NCBI GenBank assembly: GCA_947174295.1
Contig: CAMWIG010000005.1
Span: 1 to 28,308 of the forward strand
Source of the DNA: an uncultured Alistipes sp.
GTDB lineage: Bacteria; Bacteroidota; Bacteroidia; Bacteroidales; Rikenellaceae
Direction of reading: 5' to 3'
DNA length: 28,308 nucleotides
In this document: positions 7,063-15,034 of the stretch, in pieces
Numbering within the stretch: the first letter of the stretch is position 1
Layout: every line of letters starts with the position of its first letter
Notes under the pieces: generated by a model
The model's database searches: none
Told to the model about the DNA's origin: nothing
What the model saw: only the letters and a program-made list of their open reading frames with translations
Translations under genes and position numbers: made by a program

Positions 7063-9342
7063 ATGAAACGCATCATTCTCTTCGCCGCGGCGCTGCTCGT
7101 CACCGCAGCCGCGGCATCGGCCAAAAGCGCGCGCCTGCCGCTGCTCTACACGCAGGAGCGTATCGACGCCGCACGCCAGCGCATGGCCGACGACCCCGAG
7201 ATGGCCGCCGCATGGGACGACATACGCCGCACGGCCGACGAGCTTCTCGAAAAGAAGAACCTCATGAAGCTCGAATACCTCGCTCTGGCCTACCGCATGA
7301 CGGGCGACGCACGCTACGCCGACCGCGCACGCGAAATCATGCTCGACGCCGCCGGCGCCGCATCATGGGGCAATGCCGAGATGATGGCCCGCACCCCGGC
7401 ATGGCGCTCCGAGCTGCAAACGGCCCACCGCTCGTTTCAGGTGGCCGTGGCCTACGACGCCGTCTACGACCGCCTGTCGGCCGCCGACCGCCGCACGATA
7501 GCGCAGGGCATGATGCGTCTGGCCGTCGAGCCTCTGCTGGGCGACTGGCTCAACGAACCCACGCGCATACACTCGCTCAACTCCATGGGCCACAACTGGT
7601 GGACGTCGTGCGTCTGCATGGGCGGCCTGCTGGCGATGAGCCTTCGCGAGGAGCTGCCCGAGACCGCGGCATGGGTCGAGGCACTCGACCAGGCGCTGCC
7701 CGAGTGGTTCGACTTCGCCGGCGACGTGTTGCAGCACAAGCCCAAGACCTTCGACGACGCGGGCGGCATGTACGAGAGTCTGAACTACGCCAACTTCGGA
7801 ATACAGGAGGCGCTCATTTTCCGCCTGGCATGGCGGAACATCCACCCCGGCCGCCCGGTGGAGCGCATCCCGCAGCTGGACAAGCTGCCTTCGTACTTCA
7901 TGCACGTGTGCTATCCCCGCACGGGAATGCTCTACGACCTCAACTTCGGCGACAGCCACAAGAACGTATCGGCCGAGAGCTCGATGATGATGCTCTGGGC
8001 TCTGGGCATCCGCAGCGACGATATGCTGTGGTACTTCCGGCAGGTGGAGTCGGGACAGCACCGCGACGGCTTCTTCCCGAACCGCCCCATGGGCTTCCTC
8101 TTCACGCCCGACCTGCGCCGGGCCCCCGACGTACCGTCGCTCGGCCGCTCGCAGCTCTTCGCCGACTTCGGCTGGGCCACGATGCGCACCTCGTGGGAGA
8201 AGGACGCCACGATGCTGGCCGCCAAGTCGGGCCACACGTGGAACCACTCCCACGCCGACGCAAACTCGTTCATACTCTTCCACAAGGGAGTCGACATCAT
8301 AAAGGACGCCGGCAACAGCTGGTACGCCCACCCCACCTACCGCAACTACTTCTTCCAGAGCGAGGCGCACAACGTCGTACTGTTCGACGGCAAGGGACAG
8401 CCGCGCGAACAGCAGTACCACGGAGCGCCCATCAGCGGCAGCATGCACCACCTGCTCGACGCCGGCGACATGCGCTACGTGCTGGCAGACGGTACGGGCC
8501 CCACGGCAGACCTTTTCAGCCGCAATTTCCGCCACTTCCTCTGGGTAGGCGACGTGATTCTGGTAATCGACGACCTGAAAAGCCACGAGGCGGGCGAATA
8601 CCAGTGGCTGTGGCATCCGGGCGGCACGGCCGTGAAGCGCGGCAGCGACCTAACCGTCACCGCGGGCGATGCGTCGGTGGTCGTGCGGCCCCTCTGGCCT
8701 CGCCAGCTCGCGCAGTCGGACTTCGTGCACGACTATCCCGAGGATTTGTGGTGGGAGCAGATCGAGGTGCCCGACGAGACGGTCAAGCAGAACGAGACCT
8801 ACTGGTCGTTCCACCTCCCGGGCAAGACCGACCGCGTGAAGGGCGTGACGGCCATAATACTCAAAGAGTCGCCCGACCAGAAGACGCTGCCCGCAATCGA
8901 GCGCCGCGACGGCAGGAACTGGATAGGCCTGCGCATAACCGACCGCGGGCGCGTGACCGACATCTACATCAACCAGCTGGCCGACGGACGACTCATGCAC
9001 ATGAACTCGTGGATCGAGGCCGACGGCTGGACGACCGACGCATACATGTTCGCCGTGCGCTACGACGAAGGAGAGGCCCCGGCATCGGCCGACGAGACCT
9101 TCGTATGCTACGGCAGCTCGCTGCGCCGAGGCGGCGAGGTGTGGTTCTCGTCGCTCTCGAAACTCTTCGCCGTGTGCCGCACCGACGCCCGACGCGCCGA
9201 GGTGACAATCAACGGACAACCCCGCGTGAACGCACGCATACGCACGCCCAAGCGCCCGGCGGAGCTCACCGTGAACGGCCGCAGAAGCACCGTCGCATAC
9301 GAAGATGGCTGCGTGCGGGTGAGATACGCCTCAGAGCGATAG
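7063..9342 (+). CDS. Heparinase II/III-like polysaccharide lyase, exported
   Basis: A 759-residue exported lyase of the heparinase II/III superfamily. After a signal peptide (1-20, ASA/K) comes an all-alpha toroid (about 25-350) containing NSMGHNWW (173-180), whose Asn and His are typical active-site positions. The beta-sandwich domain follows, with the family signature HTWNHSHADANSF (391-403), and NSWYAHPTY (418-426) supplies a candidate catalytic Tyr. Such enzymes cleave uronate-containing polysaccharides by beta-elimination, leaving a 4,5-unsaturated uronate. The ATG at 7063 was chosen because it directly precedes the signal peptide; the frame stays open far upstream inside GH28 but encodes no plausible protein there. 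The PL family cannot be assigned by eye. GH88 downstream is the natural partner enzyme. Confidence 0.88.
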   Translation: MKRIILFAAALLVTAAAASAKSARLPLLYTQERIDAARQRMADDPEMAAAWDDIRRTADELLEKKNLMKLEYLALAYRMTGDARYADRAREIMLDAAGAASWGNAEMMARTPAWRSELQTAHRSFQVAVAYDAVYDRLSAADRRTIAQGMMRLAVEPLLGDWLNEPTRIHSLNSMGHNWWTSCVCMGGLLAMSLREELPETAAWVEALDQALPEWFDFAGDVLQHKPKTFDDAGGMYESLNYANFGIQEALIFRLAWRNIHPGRPVERIPQLDKLPSYFMHVCYPRTGMLYDLNFGDSHKNVSAESSMMMLWALGIRSDDMLWYFRQVESGQHRDGFFPNRPMGFLFTPDLRRAPDVPSLGRSQLFADFGWATMRTSWEKDATMLAAKSGHTWNHSHADANSFILFHKGVDIIKDAGNSWYAHPTYRNYFFQSEAHNVVLFDGKGQPREQQYHGAPISGSMHHLLDAGDMRYVLADGTGPTADLFSRNFRHFLWVGDVILVIDDLKSHEAGEYQWLWHPGGTAVKRGSDLTVTAGDASVVVRPLWPRQLAQSDFVHDYPEDLWWEQIEVPDETVKQNETYWSFHLPGKTDRVKGVTAIILKESPDQKTLPAIERRDGRNWIGLRITDRGRVTDIYINQLADGRLMHMNSWIEADGWTTDAYMFAVRYDEGEAPASADETFVCYGSSLRRGGEVWFSSLSKLFAVCRTDARRAEVTINGQPRVNARIRTPKRPAELTVNGRRSTVAYEDGCVRVRYASER

Positions 9343-9372
9343 GGCCGGCCCACCGACACCGTACACGGGCCG

Positions 9373-9412
9373 CGACGGCGATGATGATTTCATGAAATCA
9401 TCATCGCCGTCG
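9373..9412. repeat. Perfect 40-bp palindrome between the lyase and GH43 genes
   Basis: Positions 9373-9390 are the exact reverse complement of 9395-9412, with the self-complementary CATG at 9391-9394 between them. As RNA this is an 18-bp stem with a 4-nt loop. It starts 30 bp after the lyase stop. No T-tract follows on either strand, so it is not a standard intrinsic terminator; it could still act in termination, mRNA end protection or protein binding. Confidence 0.9.
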
Positions 9413-9559
9413 TGCATATAATCCCGCAAGAGCGCAGCACGCATGTCGATGGGAATTAAAAAGAGCGAAAAAACGCCCGGCGCACTGAGTAATCCGCCGC
9501 GAATAGTCGTATCTAAAACCGAACGGCTGCAGACCCAGCGGGCCGTGCCGCGAAAAAAG

Positions 9560-11227
9560 ATGCGACAGATGAAATTCGGTTTAAGTTTTTTAATTTCAGT
9601 TTTTGCAGGATGGATGTCCGCATCCGCCGCCGCACCCGGGTATCTCTCGGAGGTGTGGCGCGCGGATTGCGGTGACGGAACGTACCGCAATCCGATTATC
9701 GCCGCCGACTACTCCGACCCCGACGTGGTGCGGGTGGGCGACGACTACTATATGACGGCGTCGAGCTTCAACTGCGTGCCCGGCCTGCCGATTCTCCACT
9801 CCAAGGATTTGGTCAACTGGTCGATTGTCGGCTATGCGCTCGAACGTCTGCCGCAGGAGGAGTTCTTCTCCCGCCCGCAGCACGGCAAGGGGGTGTGGGC
9901 GCCCTGCATCAAGTACCACGACGGCGAGTTCTACATCTACTGGGGCGACCCCGACTTCGGAATCTACATGGTCAAGGCCTCCGACCCTCGCGGCCGGTGG
10001 TCGGAGCCCCGTCTGGTGAAAGCGGGCCGCGGTCTGATAGACCCCTCGCCGCTGTGGGACGACGACGGACGCGTCTATCTGGCCCACGCATGGGCGGCGA
10101 GCCGCGCCGGCGTGAACAGCATAATCACCATATCGGAGATGAATGCCGAGGGCACGGCCTGCATATCGGGCGAGACCATGGTATTCGACGGCAACGACGG
10201 CGACAACCACACCGTCGAGGGCGCCAAGCTCTACAAGCGCGGCGGGTACTACTACATCTTCGCACCGGCGGGCGGCGTAGCCGAAGGGTGGCAGCTGGCC
10301 ATGCGTTCGCGCGACATCTACGGCCCCTACGAGGCACGCACGGTGATGGCGCAGAACGACAGCCCGATTAACGGTCCCCATCAGGGCGCATGGGTCGAGA
10401 CCCCGGGCGGCGAGTCGTGGTTCGTCCACTTTCAGGACAAGGGACTCTACGGCCGCGTGGTGCACCTCAACCCCATGCGCTGGGACGACGAGGGGTGGTG
10501 CGTCATAGGCGAGGACAGCGATGGCGACGGATGCGGCACACCCGTGCTGAGCCACCGCAAACCCGATGTCGGCGCCGCACACGCCGCCTGCTCGCCGCAG
10601 GAGAGCGACGAGTTCGACACCCGCACGCTCGGACCGCAGTGGGAGTGGCACGCCAACCCGGCCGACTGGTTCGGATTCGCGAGCGGCTACGGATTCATGA
10701 GAATATACGCCATGCGCGGCGGCTTCGCCAACATGTGGGACGTGCCCAACCTGCTGTTGCAGAAGTTCCCCGCCGAGGAGTTTACGGCCACGGCCAAACT
10801 GCGTCTCTGCTCGAAGGGCGAGGGGGACTCGGGCGGAGTGATAGTGATAGGCTACGACTACGCCCGTCTGGTGGTCACGCGCCGGGGCGGAGAGGCGGCC
10901 GTGGAGCTGCGCGTATGCCGCGATGCCGACCAGGGCACGGCCGAAACGTGCACCGAGGCAGCCAGAATACCCATGACCGAGCGTTTCAGCGGCGCCATTC
11001 CGCGCTACGACGTCGACGTATGGCTTCGCGTGACGGTGGCCCGCGAGGGCGTCTGCCGATTCTCGTACAGCACCGACGGGCGGCGCTTCCGCTCGGTCGG
11101 AACCCCGTTCACTGCCCGCGCAGGCAAGTGGATAGGCGCGAAGGTCGGACTGTGCTGCACCAACGACGCCGAGATAAGCGACCGCGGATGGATCGACGCC
11201 GACTGGTTCAGAATTACCGAAAAATAA
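9560..11227 (+). CDS. GH43 family glycosidase (arabinofuranosidase/xylosidase type), exported
   Basis: A 555-residue exported GH43 enzyme. The signal peptide spans about 1-24 (from MRQMKFGLSF; Met4 at 9569 is an alternative start). The frame is open back to 9443, but the extra residues would precede the signal peptide and are rejected. The five-bladed propeller carries the catalytic set: Asp53 in YSDPDVVRVGDDYYMTASSF, Asp161 in LIDPSP and Glu220 in TVEGAKL. A C-terminal beta-sandwich domain (about 345-555, from SDEFDTRTLGPQWEW) accompanies it, as in GH43 subfamilies 10-12. The pattern ADYSDPDV...SSFNCVPGLPILHSKDL resembles subfamily 12, which includes arabinofuranosidases of xyloglucan loci. 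The gene is 11 bp upstream of GH88. Confidence 0.92.
   Translation: MRQMKFGLSFLISVFAGWMSASAAAPGYLSEVWRADCGDGTYRNPIIAADYSDPDVVRVGDDYYMTASSFNCVPGLPILHSKDLVNWSIVGYALERLPQEEFFSRPQHGKGVWAPCIKYHDGEFYIYWGDPDFGIYMVKASDPRGRWSEPRLVKAGRGLIDPSPLWDDDGRVYLAHAWAASRAGVNSIITISEMNAEGTACISGETMVFDGNDGDNHTVEGAKLYKRGGYYYIFAPAGGVAEGWQLAMRSRDIYGPYEARTVMAQNDSPINGPHQGAWVETPGGESWFVHFQDKGLYGRVVHLNPMRWDDEGWCVIGEDSDGDGCGTPVLSHRKPDVGAAHAACSPQESDEFDTRTLGPQWEWHANPADWFGFASGYGFMRIYAMRGGFANMWDVPNLLLQKFPAEEFTATAKLRLCSKGEGDSGGVIVIGYDYARLVVTRRGGEAAVELRVCRDADQGTAETCTEAARIPMTERFSGAIPRYDVDVWLRVTVAREGVCRFSYSTDGRRFRSVGTPFTARAGKWIGAKVGLCCTNDAEISDRGWIDADWFRITEK
9663..9694. repeat. 11-bp inverted repeat early in the GH43 coding region
   Basis: CGGATTGCGGT (9663-9673) is perfectly inverted as ACCGCAATCCG (9684-9694) around a 10-nt spacer. 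It lies just after the signal-peptide codons of the GH43 gene (codons 35-45). The mRNA could form a stable hairpin there. It may be chance in a GC-rich coding region. Confidence 0.7.
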
Positions 11228-11238
11228 CGAAACGTACA

Positions 11239-12438
11239 ATGATAAGAGAGATTACAACCCTATTTGCGCTCGCCGCCGCAACGGCCGCATGCGCACCGGC
11301 GGAGAACGATTTCACGACCGCCGCACTCGACTACTGCGCCGCGCAGAGCCGCCGTTCGCTCGACGAGCTGCCGGCCGACTACACCGTCACACCGCGAAAC
11401 GTCGCACCCGACGCCGCACAGTGGCACGCACGCCCGGTCTGCAAGGAGGAGTGGACCGAGGGTTTCTGGCCCGGAATACTGTGGTACGACTACGAGTATA
11501 CGGGCGACGAGCGTTTCCGCACGGCCGCCGAGGGATACACCGAAGCGCTGGACTTCATCACCCGCGGCCCGGCCTACGACCACGACACGGGGTTCATCAT
11601 CTTTTGCAGCTACGGCAACGGCTACCGTCTCACGGGCCGCGACGACTACCGCGAAGCCATACTGCGCACGGCCGACTACATGGCCGAGCTATTCAATCCC
11701 GCCGCAGGCACCATTCTGTCGTGGCCGCGCGAAGTGCCGACGTTCGACGGGCACAACACCATCATGGACAACATGATAAATCTCGAAACGCTCTTCTGGG
11801 CCGCCGAACAGACCGGCGACCGGCGCTACGCCGACATCGCACGCTCGCACGCCGACCGCACCATGCTCAACAACTTCCGCGAGGACGGAACGTCGTACCA
11901 CGTGGCGGTCTACGCCCTCCCGGGCGGCGAGTTCCTGCGCGGCTGCACCCATCAGGGCTACGCCGACGACTCGATGTGGGCGCGCGGACAAGCTTGGGGC
12001 ATCTACGGCTTCACGATGTGCTACCGCTTCACGGGCGACGAGCGCTACCGCGACTTCGCGGCACGCATCGCCGACGTCTACATGGAGCGTCTGCCCGCGG
12101 ACATGGTTCCATACTGGGATTTCGACGACCCGCGCATTCCCGACGCCCCGCACGACGCATCGGCCGCGGCCGTCGTGGCATCGGCGCTGCTGGAACTCTC
12201 GACATACTGCGAAGGCGATACGTCGGCGCGCTTCCGCGACTCGGCAGAGCGTATGCTCCGCTCGCTCGACGCCGGCTACCGCTCCGGCGAGCGAAACCCC
12301 TCGTTCCTGCTCCACTCGACGGGCCACCACCCCGCAGGTTCGGAGATCGACTACTCGATAATCTACGCCGACTACTACTTCATCGAGGCGCTCATGCGCC
12401 TGCACCGGCTGGAACAGGGCCTGCCGGTCGTGGGCTGA
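11239..12438 (+). CDS. GH88/GH105-type unsaturated uronyl hydrolase
   Basis: A 399-residue (alpha/alpha)6-barrel enzyme expected to hydrate the 4,5-unsaturated uronate left at non-reducing ends by polysaccharide lyases and so release the sugar. The two key acids of the GH88 family are recognisable: Asp116 in YDHDTGFI, equivalent to the HDxGF motif, and Asp177 in IMDNMINL. WTEGFWPG (72-79) and the C-terminal EIDYSIIYADYYFIEAL are also family-typical. The ATG at 11239 gives an N-terminal signal ending in ATAAC, with Cys18 a possible lipoprotein cysteine, although the -3 residue is Thr. It closes the plus-strand operon, 11 bp after GH43, and faces GH2 across a hairpin. GH88 is preferred over GH105 by motif; the substrate is unknown. 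Confidence 0.87.
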   Translation: MIREITTLFALAAATAACAPAENDFTTAALDYCAAQSRRSLDELPADYTVTPRNVAPDAAQWHARPVCKEEWTEGFWPGILWYDYEYTGDERFRTAAEGYTEALDFITRGPAYDHDTGFIIFCSYGNGYRLTGRDDYREAILRTADYMAELFNPAAGTILSWPREVPTFDGHNTIMDNMINLETLFWAAEQTGDRRYADIARSHADRTMLNNFREDGTSYHVAVYALPGGEFLRGCTHQGYADDSMWARGQAWGIYGFTMCYRFTGDERYRDFAARIADVYMERLPADMVPYWDFDDPRIPDAPHDASAAAVVASALLELSTYCEGDTSARFRDSAERMLRSLDAGYRSGERNPSFLLHSTGHHPAGSEIDYSIIYADYYFIEALMRLHRLEQGLPVVG

Positions 12439-12458
12439 AACACGGCTTCATACATGAA

Positions 12459-12492
12459 ACGAGGGCTGCCGCAGTGAAGCGACAGCCCTCGT
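12459..12492. terminator. Hairpin between convergent GH88 and GH2 genes
   Basis: ACGAGGGCTG (12459-12468) pairs perfectly with CAGCCCTCGT (12483-12492) around a 14-nt loop. It sits in the 76-bp gap between the two convergent stop codons and can fold on either strand, so a bidirectional terminator is likely. Neither side has a strong T-run. Confidence 0.6.
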
Positions 12493-12514
12493 CCGTATTG
12501 CCTCGGGGCGGATT

Positions 12515-15034
12515 CTACTCCGTGCGTATCACGACTTCGGCACCATCGCCTACACCGTCGACATGCAGCACGGCCTCGCCCTTTCTGCCGCGCTGCGAAC
12601 GCACGACGGCAAGCGCACGCCCCGAGAAGAGGGCCTTGCGGGAGCCTTTGAGCGAGAGAGTATCGGCGGCATCGCCGTTGTCGACACCGACCAGCTCGCC
12701 CGCACCCGTAACGCTGAAACGCAGCATGTCGCGAGCCACGGGCACCGCATTGCCGGCATCGTCGACAGCCTCGACCGTGACGAACGAGAGGTCGTAGCCG
12801 TCGGCCGCGATTCGGTCGCGGTCGGCAGTCAGACGCAGCGACGCGGCAGCACCTGCCGTGCGACGCACCGCACGGGCAACTTCGCACCCGCCGGCATACG
12901 ATACGGCCTCGATTTCGCCCGCCTCGAAGGGCACGCCCTCCCAGATGCAGTGCAGACAGTCGCGGCTCTTCGAGCGGCGGCCCAGCGAACGTCCGTTGAG
13001 ACGCAATTCGACCTCGTCGGCATTGTTGTAGTAGGCCCACACGTCAATCGGCTCGCCCGGCGTCCAGTTCCAATGCGGGAAGAGGTGCAGGGTCGTGGAG
13101 TCGGTCCACTCCGAACGGTACATGTAGTAGACATCCTTGGGGAAACCGCATAGGTCGACGATTCCGAAGTACGACGAGCGCGACGGCCACGAATAGGGCG
13201 TCGGTTCGCCCAGGTAGTCGAAGCCCGTCCATACGAACGTGCCGGCCATCCAGTCGCGGTCGCGCACGGCAATCCAGCTCTCTTCGTGGCGGTCGCCCCA
13301 CGACACGCAAGAGTTGTCGTAGGCCGAACACTGGTGATGCGGGGTGTCGTAAATCACGCGCCAGTCGGAGGGCAGGGGCGCCGGCTCGGACGACGGGTGG
13401 AGATAGACGCCGCGGCTTTGCACCGACGATACGGTCTCCGACCCCAGCAGCGGCTTGTCGGGATACCACCCGCGCGCGTCGTCGTAGAGCGACGTGTGGT
13501 AGTTGAATCCGTAGATGTCGAGCGCACCCGAACGAAGCAGGTTGTTCGACGGCCGCAGCTCGTTGCAGCCCGCCGTGACGGGACGCGTCGGGTCGAGCGC
13601 CTTGACCAGCGAGACCATGTGGTGCGTAAGAATCATGCTCGGATTGACGCCCTCGGCCGCCGACTGCGGCATGTCGCTCAGGAAGTTCATCAGCAGGTTG
13701 GCCTGCTCGGCCGAGAGGCTCCCGGGGTCGTCGTCCGCGGCGTTCCACTGTTCGAGAATCTCGTTTCCGACCGACCACATCACTATCGAGGGGTGGTTGC
13801 GGTCGCGCCGCACGAAGTCCTCGACGTCGCGCACGTGCCACTCGTCGAAGAAACGCGAGTAGTCGTACTGCGTCTTTCGGCGGCGCCACATGTCCATGGC
13901 CTCGTCCATGACCAGAATACCCATGCTGTCGCACAGGTCGAGAAGCTCGGGTGCGGGAGGATTGTGCGCCGTGCGGACGGCGTTGCAGCCCATATCCTGC
14001 AAGATTTGCAGCTGGCGCTCGACGGCTCGGCGGTGCACGGCCGAGCCCAAAGCACCCATATCGTGGTGCATGCAGACACCGCGCAGCTTCATGCGGCGGC
14101 CGTTGAGCGAGAATCCCTCGTCGGCCGAAAAACCGAACGTGCGGATGCCGAAACGGGTCGCTACCTCGTCGCACGGCTCTCCGTCGCGGCCGACGCTGCT
14201 CAGCAGCGTGTAGAGGCAGGGATTTTCGGTATCCCACAACTCGGGCCCGGCCACACGCAGCGCAGCGACCACAACGGCCGTATCTCCCGCCTGCACGCAG
14301 AACGGCTCGACGGCCGAGACGACCACGCGGCCCGAGGAATCCGCCACACGGCACACCAGGCGCGCATCGGCGACGTCATCGGCACCGTCGTTGACAACCG
14401 TGGTCTCGACCCGAACCAGAGCCTCGTCGGCCGAGACCTCGGGAGTCGACACGAAGACTCCGTTATAGGCGACATGCAGCGGTGCGACCTCGACCAGACG
14501 GACATTGCGATAGATGCCGCAGCCGGCATACCAGCGCGAATTGGGCTGGTCGGCATTGTCGCAGCGCACGGCGATGACGTTCCGCCCGCCCGCAGGCGCA
14601 AGCCACGGCGTCAGGTCGTAGGTGAACGACGAATAGCCGTAGGGACGCGTCCCGAGCGGCGTGCCGTTGACGTAGACCGTGCTGTTCATGAACACGCCGT
14701 CGAACTCCACGCAGAGCCGGCGGCCGGCGGCCACGCCCGCGGGAGTCGCGAACTCCTTGCGGTACCACCCCACCCCGCCGGGCAGAGCCCCGCCGCCGGG
14801 AGTCGAAGGATTATCCTTCGAAAAGTCGCCCTCCACAGCCCAGTCGTGCGGCAGACGGAGCTCGCGCCATGCGCCGTCGTCGAAGTCGGCATCGGCATAC
14901 GACGCATCGTCGCCAAGCGCGAAACGCCATCCGAAATTGAAATCCTCCGTATGCCGCCCGCCGGCTCCTCCGCATGCGCAGAGGGCGGCGCGCCGCGAGA
15001 CGAAGAGTAGAGTACGTCTTGTCGGGCGCATCAT
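12515..15034 (-). CDS. GH2 beta-galactosidase-type glycosidase
   Basis: An 839-residue GH2 enzyme, likely a beta-galactosidase removing galactose from imported oligosaccharides. The jelly-roll sugar-binding domain (about 30-185, LPHDWAVEGDFSK, GVGWYRKEF) and Ig-like domain (190-300) precede the TIM barrel. The barrel carries the acid/base Glu425 in VMWSVGNE and the nucleophile Glu533 in LLGSETVSS. Two further Ig-like domains (about 660-839) close the protein. The N-terminus (TLLFVSRRAALCACGG) looks like a weak signal peptide or lipobox whose hydrophobic core is interrupted by two Arg, so localisation is uncertain. The ATG at 15034 overlaps the GH3 stop (ATGA, 15034-15031), implying translational coupling. 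It is the last gene of the GH31-GH3-GH2 operon. Confidence 0.92.
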   Translation of the reverse strand: MMRPTRRTLLFVSRRAALCACGGAGGRHTEDFNFGWRFALGDDASYADADFDDGAWRELRLPHDWAVEGDFSKDNPSTPGGGALPGGVGWYRKEFATPAGVAAGRRLCVEFDGVFMNSTVYVNGTPLGTRPYGYSSFTYDLTPWLAPAGGRNVIAVRCDNADQPNSRWYAGCGIYRNVRLVEVAPLHVAYNGVFVSTPEVSADEALVRVETTVVNDGADDVADARLVCRVADSSGRVVVSAVEPFCVQAGDTAVVVAALRVAGPELWDTENPCLYTLLSSVGRDGEPCDEVATRFGIRTFGFSADEGFSLNGRRMKLRGVCMHHDMGALGSAVHRRAVERQLQILQDMGCNAVRTAHNPPAPELLDLCDSMGILVMDEAMDMWRRRKTQYDYSRFFDEWHVRDVEDFVRRDRNHPSIVMWSVGNEILEQWNAADDDPGSLSAEQANLLMNFLSDMPQSAAEGVNPSMILTHHMVSLVKALDPTRPVTAGCNELRPSNNLLRSGALDIYGFNYHTSLYDDARGWYPDKPLLGSETVSSVQSRGVYLHPSSEPAPLPSDWRVIYDTPHHQCSAYDNSCVSWGDRHEESWIAVRDRDWMAGTFVWTGFDYLGEPTPYSWPSRSSYFGIVDLCGFPKDVYYMYRSEWTDSTTLHLFPHWNWTPGEPIDVWAYYNNADEVELRLNGRSLGRRSKSRDCLHCIWEGVPFEAGEIEAVSYAGGCEVARAVRRTAGAAASLRLTADRDRIAADGYDLSFVTVEAVDDAGNAVPVARDMLRFSVTGAGELVGVDNGDAADTLSLKGSRKALFSGRALAVVRSQRGRKGEAVLHVDGVGDGAEVVIRTE

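Noticed and set aside
9342..9351. GGGCCGGCCC palindrome at the lyase stop codon
   Set aside because: Ten GC-only bases; no sign of function beyond chance, and the nearby 40-bp palindrome is the meaningful structure.
7212..9395. 727-codon plus-strand frame overlapping the lyase
   Set aside because: Alternate-frame shadow with Arg/His/Pro-rich composition and no motifs.
10390..11238. Upstream extension of the GH88 frame through GH43
   Set aside because: It is a shadow of GH43; the real N-terminal signal sequence begins at 11239.
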